From assembly GCA_958296055.1 (NCBI GenBank), contig CATQHS010000001.1, positions 515,808 to 579,807 on the forward strand: a stretch of DNA of 64,000 nt, in the 5' to 3' direction. The position numbers were made by a program, and so were the translations under genes. Position 1 is the first letter of the stretch; every line of letters starts with the position of its first letter. The stretch comes from an uncultured Acidimicrobiales bacterium (lineage in GTDB: Bacteria; Actinomycetota; Acidimicrobiia; Acidimicrobiales; Aldehydirespiratoraceae). The notes under the pieces are model-generated. The model did not search any database. It was not told where the DNA came from and saw nothing but the letters and a program-made list of their open reading frames with translations. Shown in pieces: positions 35,382 through 43,556 of the stretch.

Positions 35382-35508
35382 ACCCGGAGACCTTCGACCT
35401 CCACCTGCCCCAGGGCTCGGCGACCGCGGGGCCGGCGCAGTGAACCCGGAGACCGCCCCGTCCGAGCGCGGCCGGAGAGGGCCCCGGACCGCGGGGCCGG
35501 CGCAGTGA
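35327..35508. repeat. 62-bp tandem duplication of the dioxygenase gene end plus a third partial copy
   Basis: 35327-35388 and 35389-35450 are identical 62-bp units, followed by four more matching bases. A 22-bp piece of the unit, ending GGCGCAGTGA, recurs at 35487-35508. In the first unit GTGA contains the dioxygenase stop; in the last piece the same GTGA supplies the start codon of the next gene. Confidence 0.95.
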
Positions 35509-36776
35509 CGCCCCAGCCGGTCGACCTGCTGGTGGTGGGGGCCGGGCCAGCCGGGGCCGCCGCGGCCGTCCACGCCGCCCGGGCCGGCCTGGACACTCTG
35601 GTGGTGGACCGGGCCGCCTTCCCCCGCGACAAGTGCTGCGGCGACGGCCTCACCGCTATGGCCTTGCGGGAGCTGGAGAGGATCGGGTTCTCCCCGGAGG
35701 CGGCCCCGTCGTGGCAGACGGTGGCCGCGGCCACGGTCCGCTCGCCCTCGGGACGGGAGCAGACCTTCCCCCTGCCCGCCGACGGCGCCTATGCGGCGGT
35801 GGCCCGGCGCACCCACCTCGACGCCGCGCTGGTGGAGCTGGCCCGGGCCGCGGGCGCCCGGGTGGCCGACGGCTGCGGACTGGCCGGAGCCGCGGTGGCC
35901 GACGGCGGCCGGACGGTCACCGCCGCCGTCGAAGGCCTGGGCGCGGTCACCGCCCGCTGGGTCGTCGGCGCCGACGGCATGTGGTCTCCCCTCCGCAAGG
36001 CGCTGGGCTGCGACTCGCCGGGCTACCGGGGCGAGTGGCACGCCTTCCGCCAGTACTTCCGCAACGTGGGGCCCGAGGCGACCGAATCGATGTTCGTGTG
36101 GTTCGAGGCCGATCTGCTGCCCGCCTACGCCTGGTCGTTCCCGCTGCCCGGCGGCCGGGCCAACGTCGGCTTCGGCATCCGCCGGGACGGCCGCCGCCGG
36201 GTCGGGGACATGGGCCGGATCTGGTCGGATCTGCTGGCCCGCCCCCACCTGCGCCGGGTGTTGGGGCCCGGCGCCGAGCCCGAGAGCCCTCACCGATCCT
36301 GGCCGATTCCGGCTCGGATCGGCCGGGTCCGGATCACCGGGCCCCGGACTCTGTTCGCGGGGGACGCGGCCGCGGCCACCGATCCCATGACCGGCGAAGG
36401 AATCGGCCAGGCGCTCTTGACCGGACGCCTGGCCGCCGAGGCGGTCATCGCTGCCGCCGGCGGCGGAAATGGAAACGGAGACCCGGGGGTGGCCGCCGCC
36501 TACGAGCGGTCGGTGAGGCGCGAGTTGGCAGCCGACGACCGCCTGGCCCGGGCCCTCGCCGCCGTGCTGGCCCGACCCCTCACCGCCCGGGCCGGGCTGC
36601 GGGCGGCGGGGGCCACCGACTGGACCAGGCGGAACTTCGCCCGGTGGATGTTCGAGGACTACCCGCGGGCGGCGCTGGCCACGCCCCGCCGGTGGCGGGC
36701 GGGCCTGTTCAGCGCCCCGGGCGCGTTCGGGGGCCTTACCCTCGAACCTCGTGCCCCCGACGCCCCCGACCCCTGA
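35505..36776 (+). CDS. FAD-dependent oxidoreductase, geranylgeranyl-reductase family
   Basis: 423 residues. Dinucleotide motif VVGAGPAGAAAAVHAARAG at the N-terminus, then DKCCGDGLTA (family PxxKxCG-D-G variant), VVGADGMWSPLRKALG and FAGDAAAATDPMTGEGIGQAL. It resembles reductases that saturate isoprenoid chains (for example menaquinone or lipid side chains) and related flavin monooxygenases. The GTG start comes from a repeated copy of the upstream gene's end. A Gly/Asn stretch near residue 322 is low-complexity. Confidence 0.85.
   Translation: MTPQPVDLLVVGAGPAGAAAAVHAARAGLDTLVVDRAAFPRDKCCGDGLTAMALRELERIGFSPEAAPSWQTVAAATVRSPSGREQTFPLPADGAYAAVARRTHLDAALVELARAAGARVADGCGLAGAAVADGGRTVTAAVEGLGAVTARWVVGADGMWSPLRKALGCDSPGYRGEWHAFRQYFRNVGPEATESMFVWFEADLLPAYAWSFPLPGGRANVGFGIRRDGRRRVGDMGRIWSDLLARPHLRRVLGPGAEPESPHRSWPIPARIGRVRITGPRTLFAGDAAAATDPMTGEGIGQALLTGRLAAEAVIAAAGGGNGNGDPGVAAAYERSVRRELAADDRLARALAAVLARPLTARAGLRAAGATDWTRRNFARWMFEDYPRAALATPRRWRAGLFSAPGAFGGLTLEPRAPDAPDP
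36737..36742 (+). promoter_or_regulatory. -10 element (TACCCT) for the PAP2 gene
   Basis: TANNNT hexamer 8 nt before GTG 36751, inside the 3' end of the FAD reductase gene. Confidence 0.4.
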
Positions 36777-37353
36777 CCCCGGCCCGGGCGGCGCACCCGA
36801 CCCCGGCACCGAGACGGCGGCGGGGCGCTTCTTGGCGGCCGTGAACGCCTTGGACGGGGCCGTCGACGACTGGTGGGACCGCAGCCTGCGAGGTCGAGCC
36901 GGGGCGGACCGGGTGTTCTACGCCGCCTCCGAAGCGGCCAACCACTCGATCTTGTGGCACGGCCTGGGCGCGGCCGCGGCCGCGGCCCGCCGCCGCCCCG
37001 GCGTCGCCCTTCGGGTGAGCGGCGCGCTGGCCGTGGAGTCGGCCCTGGTCAACGGACCCGTCAAGTGGGCCTTCCGGCGGCACCGGCCCAGGCCCGACGG
37101 GCCCCGGCCCCACCGGCTGCGCCAGCCCCGCACCACCAGCTTCCCCAGCGGCCATGCCAGCGCGGCCATGGTGGCCGCGGCCCTGCTGTCGCGGGAGTCG
37201 ATGCGGAGATGGTGGGCACCGGGGGTGTACGGGCTGGCCGCCATCGTCGCTCTCAGCCGGGTCCACGTGCGCATCCACCACGCCAGCGACGTGATCGCAG
37301 GCGCCGCGTTGGGCGCCGCGCTGGGGGCCGCGGCTAGGCGGCTGCTGCGCTGA
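36751..37353 (+). CDS. PAP2-family lipid phosphatase
   Basis: 200 residues. The three phosphatase motifs are KWAFRRHRPRP, SFPSGHASAA and SRVHVRIHHASDV, with several hydrophobic segments. It would hydrolyse a lipid phosphate such as undecaprenyl diphosphate or a product of the nearby isoprenoid enzyme. The N-terminus is Pro/Gly/Asp-rich. It overlaps the FAD reductase by 26 nt. Confidence 0.88.
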   Translation: MPPTPPTPDPGPGGAPDPGTETAAGRFLAAVNALDGAVDDWWDRSLRGRAGADRVFYAASEAANHSILWHGLGAAAAAARRRPGVALRVSGALAVESALVNGPVKWAFRRHRPRPDGPRPHRLRQPRTTSFPSGHASAAMVAAALLSRESMRRWWAPGVYGLAAIVALSRVHVRIHHASDVIAGAALGAALGAAARRLLR

Positions 37354-37434
37354 GCCGGCCCGGGGTGGGGAACTCGCCGCCGACGGCGCTCAGGCTGTGG
37401 TGGTGCCGCTTCGGCGCTCAGGCCGAGGCGACGT

Positions 37435-37626
37435 TCAGGCCGTCTCGACGGGGACGGCTGAGGTAAGGGTCCGCCCGTCCAGCAGGGACCGCACGTCGAG
37501 CAGCAGGTCGACTACCTCGATGGCGGGGATGATGTCGCGCCGCTGCACCCGGCTGAGGCCGTCGTCGATCAGGGCCACCGCCTCGGGGATCGGCGTTGTC
37601 TCGACCATTTCGATCGTGTCGTTCAC
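37435..37626 (-). CDS. Small conserved-looking protein, unknown function
   Basis: 63 residues beginning VNDTIEMVETTPIPEAV, with an amphipathic middle (RDIIPAIEVVDLLLDVRSLLDG). No known motif. The GTG at 37626 is preceded by GGAGG at good spacing; ATG 37608 is the alternative. Its modest Ala/Arg content supports real coding. It lies alone between two plus-strand genes. Confidence 0.6.
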   Translation of the reverse strand: MNDTIEMVETTPIPEAVALIDDGLSRVQRRDIIPAIEVVDLLLDVRSLLDGRTLTSAVPVETA

Positions 37627-37758
37627 CCTCGGCCTCCGCTCGGATTCGGAATCAATCAACTCGTGACTGGATCGCCAACCGATCCCCTGCCGGGCGAACC
37701 TTACCCGCCCGCGGCGACACCGCGTGTGAATCGGGCCGCCACGCCGACTAGGCCCGCC

Positions 37759-37764
37759 TACCAT
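37759..37764 (+). promoter_or_regulatory. Leaderless -10 element (TACCAT) for the SDR/mug pair
   Basis: TANNNT hexamer 7 nt before GTG 37772. Confidence 0.55.
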
Positions 37765-37771
37765 CGCCCCC

Positions 37772-38560
37772 GTGGAGTTGGAGGGGATCGTCGCCGCCGT
37801 CACCGGAGGGGCGAGCGGGATCGGCCGGGCCCTGGCCCGCCGGTTGAGCCAACAGGGCGCAACCGTGGCGGTGGCCGACCTCGACGGGCCGGGAGCCCGG
37901 GCGACCGCCCGGGAGATCAACGGGCTGGGGGTCGAGGCCGACGTCACCGACGAGGCCGCGGTGGCCGGCCTGATCGAGCGGGTGGAGCGGGACCTGGGCC
38001 CCCTGGAACTGTGGTGCGGCAACGCCGGCATCGGCGGGCCGGCCGGCGGCGTGGAGCTGTCCGACGAGGCCTGGAATCGCTTCTGGTCGGTGAACGTGAT
38101 GGCCCACGTGATCGCCGGCCGCCTGCTGCTGCCCCGATGGCTGGAGCGGGGGTCGGGGCATCTGCTGGTCACCGCCTCGGCGGCGGGCCTGCTCACCAAC
38201 CTGGGCAACGCCCCCTACGCGGCGACCAAGCACGCAGCGGTGGCCTTGGCCGAGTGGATGGCCATCGCCTACGGCGACCGGGGCGTGCGGGTGTCGTGCC
38301 TGTGCCCCCAGGGGGTCAGGACCCCCATGACCTCCGCCGACGGCGATTTGGCCGTGGAGCAGGTCAGGGCCCTGGGCCTGATGGAGCCCGAGGAGGTGGC
38401 CGAGGCCGTCGTGGAGGGGCTGCAAGCCGACCGGTTCCTGATCCTCCCCCACCCCGAGGTGGCCGCCTACGAGCAGCGCCGGGCCGGCGACCGGGAGCGG
38501 TGGCTGGCCGGGATGCGCAGGATGCAGCGCGACCTCGGGATGGAGCCGCCCGGGCCGTGA
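37772..38560 (+). CDS. Short-chain dehydrogenase/reductase
   Basis: 262 residues. TGGASGIG, GNAG, TASAAGLL and Tyr-Lys in PYAATKHA, then CPQGVRTPM. Residues near the C-terminus (LQADRFLILPHPEVAAYEQRR) resemble SDRs that act on steroid or long-chain substrates in actinobacteria. The stop overlaps the GTG of the mug gene (GTGA). Confidence 0.87.
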   Translation: MELEGIVAAVTGGASGIGRALARRLSQQGATVAVADLDGPGARATAREINGLGVEADVTDEAAVAGLIERVERDLGPLELWCGNAGIGGPAGGVELSDEAWNRFWSVNVMAHVIAGRLLLPRWLERGSGHLLVTASAAGLLTNLGNAPYAATKHAAVALAEWMAIAYGDRGVRVSCLCPQGVRTPMTSADGDLAVEQVRALGLMEPEEVAEAVVEGLQADRFLILPHPEVAAYEQRRAGDRERWLAGMRRMQRDLGMEPPGP

Positions 38561-39327
38561 TCCGTCTCGGGGCCCCGGATCACGGGCTGCCGCTGGCCCT
38601 GGCCGACCTGCACCGGTCCATGTCCGTCGGCGACACGGTGGAGGTGGCCGGGATCGACGGCGCCCTCCCCGATCCCGAGCGGCGCGGCGACGCCCTCGAC
38701 GGCGCCGGCTTCACCGTCGTGGGTTCTGGTCGTGCCGTCGCAACCGAGGCGCCGACGGCGGCGGCGGAGCGGCGGCCAGCCGGGCGGCGTCTGGTGCTCC
38801 GCCGGGACCGCACCCTGCCCGACACGGTGGGGGCGGGCATGCGGCTGCTGGTGTGCGGGCTGAACCCGAGCCCCTGGGCGGCCGACACCGGCGTGGGCTT
38901 CGGGCGCCCCGGCAACCGGTTCTGGCCCGCGGCCACCGCCGCCGGGCTGGTGACGGCCGACCGCGACCCCCGCCGGGCCTTGGTCGTCGACGGGGTGGGG
39001 ATGACCGACCTGGTGAAGCGGGTCACCGCCCGGGCCGCTGAGGTGGGCCGGGCCGAGTACCGGGCCGGCCTGGCCCGGGTGGAGCGGCTGTGTGAATGGC
39101 TCGAGCCCTCGGCGGTGTGCATGGTGGGGCTGGCCGGGTGGCGGGCCGCGGCCGGCGCCGCCGCCGCGGCCGGATGGCAGGACCGCCGGCTCGGTCCGGC
39201 CCCGGTCTATGCGATGCCGTCCACCAGCGGTCTCAACGCCCGAACCGGGCTCGAGGAACTGACCCGGCACCTGCGGGCGACTTTGGAGGGACCGATCTCT
39301 GGCGCCGCCGGGCGAGTCGGCTCTTAG
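38557..39327 (+). CDS. mug: Mug-type G:T/U mismatch DNA glycosylase
   Basis: 256 residues. The C-terminal ~165 residues carry the Mug/TDG fold: LLVCGLNPSPWAADTGVGFG (active-site GLNP), RPGNRFWPA and MPSTSGLNAR (final motif). The N-terminal ~80 residues are an extra domain of unknown role (DLHRSMSVGDTVEVAGIDG). It excises U or T opposite G and ethenocytosine. Translationally coupled to the SDR upstream by GTGA. Its last 3 nt overlap the end of the convergent oxidoreductase gene. Confidence 0.85.
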   Translation: MIRLGAPDHGLPLALADLHRSMSVGDTVEVAGIDGALPDPERRGDALDGAGFTVVGSGRAVATEAPTAAAERRPAGRRLVLRRDRTLPDTVGAGMRLLVCGLNPSPWAADTGVGFGRPGNRFWPAATAAGLVTADRDPRRALVVDGVGMTDLVKRVTARAAEVGRAEYRAGLARVERLCEWLEPSAVCMVGLAGWRAAAGAAAAAGWQDRRLGPAPVYAMPSTSGLNARTGLEELTRHLRATLEGPISGAAGRVGS

Positions 39328-40283
39328 GAGGGGGCCAGGCCCCGGATGGCCTCGGCTCCGTCGACGCCCTCGGCGGGGACCAGCGCCAGCACCGGGCAGG
39401 ACACGCCGCTGGATATGTAGGCGGCGATTCGGGCCCGGCACTGCTCCAGCGACCCGTGGACGACCAGATCGTCCACCACGGCCTCGGGGATCTTCCCCAA
39501 CGCCCCCTTGCGGTCGCCGGCCTCCCACTGCTCCCAGTGCTCGCCCAGGGCGTCGCCCCGGCCCAGCCACTGGTGGAAGGCCTTGTACACGCCGACGTTC
39601 ACGTAGGCGGCCAGCAGGAACCGGCCGGCGGCTAGGGCCTTCTCCCGGTCCGGGGTGGCGATGACGAACAGCCGGGCCGCGACCTCCGCCGCGGGGTTGG
39701 CGGCCCGCACGATGCCGGCCACCCGGCTGGCGTCGGCGGGCGAGAGCCAGTTGACGATGGCGCCGTCGGCCTCCCGGCCGGCCAGGCCCAGCATCTGCTC
39801 CCGGAGGGCGGCCAGCAGAACGGGCGGCGGCTCGGCGGCGGGGACCCGGAGCCGGAACCCCCGCACCGAGAAGGTCTCGTAGTCCTCGGCCACCCGGCCG
39901 CCAGCGAAGGCGGCCTTCAGAAACCGCAGGGTGTCGCGGGCCCGCTTGTAGGGGTCTTGGAAGGGAATCCCGTTCCAGGACTCCACGATCACGTTCGACG
40001 AGGTCCCGATGCCGAGCACGAACCGCCCGGGAGCGGCCGCGGCCATGGTGGCGGCCGACTGGGCCAGCAGGGCCGGGCCCCGGGTGAAGACGGGCAGGAT
40101 GGCGGTCCCGAGCCGCAGGGTCGGGGCCCACACCGACGCCAGCGCCAGCGGGGTGAGGCCGTCGGACCCGTCGGCCTCGGCCGACCAAGCGTCGGTGTAC
40201 CCCAAGTCGGCCAGCTCGGCGATGGCGTCCCGCTGGGCGTGGAGAGGCCCCGACAGGGGGATGGTGATGCCGTAGCGCTGCAT
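39324..40283 (-). CDS. LLM-class F420-dependent oxidoreductase
   Basis: 319 residues of the bacterial-luciferase-like fold: YGITIPLSG, LADLGYTDAWSAE, LRLGTAILPVFTRGPALLAQSAATM, RFVLGIGTSSNVIVESWNG, NWLSPADA. Uses F420 (or FMN) to oxidise or reduce an unknown substrate. The N-terminus at ATG 40283 fits the family, though no ribosome site is visible. Confidence 0.87.
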   Translation of the reverse strand: MQRYGITIPLSGPLHAQRDAIAELADLGYTDAWSAEADGSDGLTPLALASVWAPTLRLGTAILPVFTRGPALLAQSAATMAAAAPGRFVLGIGTSSNVIVESWNGIPFQDPYKRARDTLRFLKAAFAGGRVAEDYETFSVRGFRLRVPAAEPPPVLLAALREQMLGLAGREADGAIVNWLSPADASRVAGIVRAANPAAEVAARLFVIATPDREKALAAGRFLLAAYVNVGVYKAFHQWLGRGDALGEHWEQWEAGDRKGALGKIPEAVVDDLVVHGSLEQCRARIAAYISSGVSCPVLALVPAEGVDGAEAIRGLAPS

Positions 40284-40403
40284 GGCGCCCAGGGTTGCGG
40301 CCCCCGCCGACGAGCGCAAGCCGGGGCGAGCCAGCCCCCCGCCGGCCGGCTTCGGGGCGCAAAGCCAGGAACCGCTGTCACACCCCCTGGCCATGATGGA
40401 GCC

Positions 40404-40577
40404 ATGACCGATCAGCTCGTCCTCATCCACGCCGAGCCCGAACCGGATTGGCGCCTCGATCCCGTCACCTGCGAGCGCGGCCGCCGGGAGGTGGCCAGGG
40501 CCCGCCGCATCATCCACCAGGCCCGCAGCCGCGCCGACTCCGACGGCGCCGCCGATCCCCTGGCCTCCGCGGCCTGA
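40404..40577 (+). CDS. Small charged conserved protein
   Basis: 57 residues: MTDQLVLIHAEPEPDWRLDP then an Arg/Ala-rich helix (GRREVARARRIIHQAR). Short proteins with a WRLD...GR..V..AR pattern are common in actinobacteria, but no function is known. TGGAG lies just before the ATG. Confidence 0.6.
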   Translation: MTDQLVLIHAEPEPDWRLDPVTCERGRREVARARRIIHQARSRADSDGAADPLASAA

Positions 40578-40622
40578 TCGGGGGTTTCGGGTCCACCGGC
40601 AGCCCCCAATCGGATCGACTGT

Positions 40623-40651
40623 AATAACTGTTATTTACACTATATATAGTG
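40623..40651. promoter_or_regulatory. Two adjacent AT-rich palindromes upstream of the secreted nuclease
   Basis: AATAACTGTTATT (40623-40635) and CACTATATATAGTG (40638-40651) are perfect palindromes two bases apart, in an otherwise GC-rich region, ending 13 nt before the GTG. TATATA can serve as a -10 region with TTATTT or similar upstream, so this is a likely operator/promoter. Confidence 0.6.
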
Positions 40652-40664
40652 AACTATCCGTTGG

Positions 40665-41186
40665 GTGTTGATTGGATTGGTCCTGTTGGCCGGATGCAGC
40701 CGGGCCGGGCTCGACGCCGACGTCGAGCTCAGCGAGGAGTACGGCGCCTTCGCCCCCAACGCCACCGTCGAGAGCGTGATCGACGGCGACACCATCGAGG
40801 TCGCGATGGACGGCGGAGGGTCCGAAACGGTCAGGCTCCTGGGCATCGACACTCCCGAGACGGTCGATCCGAACCGGCCCGAGCAGTGCTACGGCGCCGA
40901 GGCGTCGGGCTACCTCAAGGGCCTGCTGCCTGCGGGGACGCCCGTAACCCTCGTTTTAGACGCCGAGGTCCGGGATCGTTACGAGAGGCTGCTGGCCTAC
41001 GTGATGCGCTCCCGCGACGAGATGTTCGTCAACTTGGAGATGGTGGCCTCCGGCCATGCCTCGAGCTTCTCCATCGAGCCCAACCAGTCCTTCAGAGCCC
41101 TGCTGAGCACCGCCGAAGCCCAGGCCAAAGCGACCGGGCTGGGACTGTGGGGGGCCTGCGGCGGACCCGACGTGCCCCTGAGCTGA
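40665..41186 (+). CDS. Thermonuclease-like (SNase) lipoprotein
   Basis: 173 residues. A very short signal with lipobox (LVLLAGC, Cys 11) is followed by the SNase OB-fold: VIDGDTIEV, VRLLGIDTPET, RDRYERLLAYV. The catalytic Arg of the first motif (R in VRLLGID), the Glu of TPET and the Arg of RDRYERLLAYV match staphylococcal nuclease positions. Exported DNase/RNase anchored to the membrane. The GTG start is favoured because it gives a complete lipoprotein signal. Confidence 0.85.
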   Translation: MLIGLVLLAGCSRAGLDADVELSEEYGAFAPNATVESVIDGDTIEVAMDGGGSETVRLLGIDTPETVDPNRPEQCYGAEASGYLKGLLPAGTPVTLVLDAEVRDRYERLLAYVMRSRDEMFVNLEMVASGHASSFSIEPNQSFRALLSTAEAQAKATGLGLWGACGGPDVPLS

Positions 41187-41242
41187 CCTCCCGCCCGGCG
41201 CCGGCTCGCCCCGATAGGGGCCCGCCCCGGGGGGTCGTCGGG

Positions 41243-41248
41243 TACCTT
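41243..41248 (+). promoter_or_regulatory. Leaderless -10 element (TACCTT) for the ChbG-type gene
   Basis: TANNNT hexamer 7 nt before GTG 41256. Confidence 0.6.
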
Positions 41249-41255
41249 GGCCCCC

Positions 41256-42086
41256 GTGGACTCGCTGACGGAGCGGCTCGGGCACCCGGCCGGTGCTCGG
41301 CTGGTGATCGTCAGCGCCGACCGGATAGGCACCACCCACGCCTCAACCGCGGGGGGGTATGAGGCCATCCGGTCGGGCGCGGCCACCACCGGCGCCGTCG
41401 TCATGCCCGGGGCCTGGTCCCGGCACGCGGCCGAGCTGTACCGGGGCGAGGACCTGGGCGTTCACCTCACCCTCAACTCCGAGCTGGACTGGTTCCGCTG
41501 GGGGCCGCTCACCAACGCCCCCAGCCTCCTCGACGGCGACGGCGGCTTCCCGCGCACGGTCCAGGACCTCTGGGACCACGCCGATCTGGACGAGGTCCGC
41601 CGGGAGTGCCGGGCCCAGGTGGAGCGGGCCGTCCTGTGGGGGTTCGACGTGACCCACCTCACCACCCACCTGGGGGCCATGCAGCAGCGGCCGGAGTTCT
41701 TCGACGTGCTCGTCGACCTCGCCGTGGCCTTCGACCTGCCGGTTCGGCTCGAAGGCCCCGAGGCGGAGGCCAACGCCGGGTTCCCCTTCCGGTCGCTGGC
41801 CGCCACCGAGGGCATAGTCGGCCCCGATCACTTCCGGCTGGTCCGGGGGGCGGCTCGGGCCTACGCGGCCGAGACGCTGGCCGCCCTGCCGCCCGGCGTC
41901 ACCGAGCTGTCCCTGAGCCCCGCCCTCGACGAGCCCGAGATCCACGCCGCCGACCCGGCCGCGGCCGGCCGGGTCGACGACCTCGACCTAGCCGTCTCCG
42001 GCGACTTGGAGCGAGCCGTCGCCTCGGCCGGCGCGGCCTTGATCGGCTACCGGGCCCTGCGGGACGCCCAGCGGGCCCGAAGCTGA
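41256..42086 (+). CDS. ChbG/YdjC-family carbohydrate deacetylase
   Basis: 276 residues. LVIVSADRIGTTHAST (the usual Asp-Asp dyad reads Ala-Asp here), GVHLTLNSE (metal His) and THLTTHLGAMQ fit the YdjC/HpnK/ChbG family, which deacetylates chito-oligosaccharides and related glycans. The start is taken from the TACCTT spacing. Confidence 0.8.
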   Translation: MDSLTERLGHPAGARLVIVSADRIGTTHASTAGGYEAIRSGAATTGAVVMPGAWSRHAAELYRGEDLGVHLTLNSELDWFRWGPLTNAPSLLDGDGGFPRTVQDLWDHADLDEVRRECRAQVERAVLWGFDVTHLTTHLGAMQQRPEFFDVLVDLAVAFDLPVRLEGPEAEANAGFPFRSLAATEGIVGPDHFRLVRGAARAYAAETLAALPPGVTELSLSPALDEPEIHAADPAAAGRVDDLDLAVSGDLERAVASAGAALIGYRALRDAQRARS

Positions 42087-42119
42087 GAGAGCGGCGGCGA
42101 GAGTCACGGGCTCGCAGCC

Positions 42120-42196
42120 TTCCAATGCGATCAGGCTCGGGGCCGAACCGCCAGCAGCGATCAGGGCCGAGTTCGCAGAGCGATCAGGGCGGGAAG
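42120..42196. repeat. Repeated stop region after the SCP2-like gene
   Basis: GCGATCAGG recurs three times: at 42127 (with CTCGGGGCCGAAC), at 42158 (containing the true stop codon, with GCCGAGTTCGC) and at 42180, the last two inside or at the end of the gene. Spacings are about 31 and 22 bp. Confidence 0.6.
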
Positions 42197-42580
42197 GCGG
42201 CGGGCCGCCGAGCGGATCGGGCGCAGGGCGTCGAACACCAAGGCGTGGTCGCCCTCCACTTTCACCTGGCCTCGCATGTAGGCCACCTCCAGCGACAGCT
42301 CGCCGAACCAGTGGGCCTCGAAGTCCGGGTAGGGCCAGGTGAGCACCACATCAGGACCGGGGCACCTCCCCGGCGACAAAGCCACCGTCCCCTCCTCCTC
42401 GAGGACGGTGCAGAAGGCGACCGTGCCGGCCGGGGAGCCGTTCACCACCGTCTGGACGACGACGCGTCCGATCCCGGCGGCACCGCCGGCGCCCGCCGCG
42501 CCGGTCCCGGAGGCGGGCAGGCCGGCCAGGGCGGAGCCGACGGCGGACAGCCAGTCGTCGGTCAGCAGCTCGGCCGCCAC
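42161..42580 (-). CDS. SCP2-like lipid-binding domain protein
   Basis: 139 residues. GEL.LEVAYMRGQVKVEGDHALV is the conserved C-terminal part of sterol-carrier-protein-2 domains, and DVVLTWPYPDFEAHWFG precedes it. It likely binds a hydrophobic ligand. GTG 42580 has AAGGAG at good spacing. The 3' end is repeated downstream. Confidence 0.75.
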   Translation of the reverse strand: MAAELLTDDWLSAVGSALAGLPASGTGAAGAGGAAGIGRVVVQTVVNGSPAGTVAFCTVLEEEGTVALSPGRCPGPDVVLTWPYPDFEAHWFGELSLEVAYMRGQVKVEGDHALVFDALRPIRSAARRLPALIALRTRP

Positions 42581-42642
42581 CTCAGCTCCTTCCCGCCCCG
42601 GGCGCGGCCCAGCCCCCGGGCGTCATTTCGGGCGGAGCAGCC

Positions 42643-43524
42643 TCAGCCCGCGGCCGGCGCGGCCTCACCGGTTCGGACCTCCGAGAACAGGTCCCGCTCG
42701 GGGAGGTCGTCCGGCACCGGGCCCCGGGCCAGCATGTAGTCGTCGAAGGGGTGGATCGACCGCTCCACGTCGATGGGGAGGCCGAACCAGAAGGTCGACT
42801 CGGGGTCGACCTGGGTGGCGTGGGCCTTGAGCCCCTCGAGCCGGGCGTCCACGTAGTCGGCCACCGGCACCCGGGTGGTGATCCGGTAGTCCTGGGAGTC
42901 CCGCTGGAACCAGCGCTCGTCGTAGGGGGACTCCATGTCGAGCTCGAGGAAGGCCCGGTGGCGCTGCTCGATCCGCTCCCGCGACCACACCGTGTAGTAC
43001 AGCTTGGCCGGGGCCCAGGCCGGGCCCAGGTCGGGGCGGTGGGCCGGGTCGCCGGCCCGCTCGAAGGCCGGGACCGAGACGTCGTGGACCCGGATGTGGT
43101 CGGGGTGCTGGTACAGGCCTTGGTCCTCGGGATAGGTGACCACCACCTGGGGCCGCTCGCGGCGGATGATCCCCACCAGCCGGTCGGTCGCCTCGTCGAG
43201 GTCGGCGTTGGCGAAGCAGTCGGGGTGGGAGTTGGCCTCGGCGCCCTTCATGCCCGAGTCCCGGTATCCCAGCATGACCACCTCGTCGTAGCCGATGACT
43301 CGGGCCGCCCGGGCCAGCTCCTCCCGGCGGATCTCGGCCAGCCGGGCCTCCGTCTCCGGTCCCTTGAGCGCCGGGTTCAGGATCTCGCCCTCTTCGCCCC
43401 CGGTGCAGCACACCAGCACGGTGCGCACCCCCCGGGCGTGGTACAGGGCCACGGTGGAGGCCCCTTTGGACGCCTCGTCATCGGGGTGGGCGTGCACGGT
43501 GAGGAGGCAGAGGCGCTCGGGCAT
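42643..43524 (-). CDS. mca: Mycothiol S-conjugate amidase
   Basis: 293 residues. AHPDDEASKGAST holds the zinc motif; VLVCCTGGEEGEILNPAL, GYRDSGM and HPDHIRVHDVS follow the Mca pattern more closely than MshB. It cleaves mycothiol adducts in detoxification, so the organism presumably makes mycothiol. TAGGTT lies 9 nt before the ATG on the minus strand (43539-43534). Confidence 0.88.
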   Translation of the reverse strand: MPERLCLLTVHAHPDDEASKGASTVALYHARGVRTVLVCCTGGEEGEILNPALKGPETEARLAEIRREELARAARVIGYDEVVMLGYRDSGMKGAEANSHPDCFANADLDEATDRLVGIIRRERPQVVVTYPEDQGLYQHPDHIRVHDVSVPAFERAGDPAHRPDLGPAWAPAKLYYTVWSRERIEQRHRAFLELDMESPYDERWFQRDSQDYRITTRVPVADYVDARLEGLKAHATQVDPESTFWFGLPIDVERSIHPFDDYMLARGPVPDDLPERDLFSEVRTGEAAPAAG

Positions 43525-43556
43525 AGCTCCGAGAACCTACCGTGAGCGGGGGTCCC

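Noticed and set aside
38557..38800. Separate small gene for the N-terminal part of the Mug protein
   Set aside because: The frame is continuous into the glycosylase domain and the only good start (GTGA overlap) is at the beginning.
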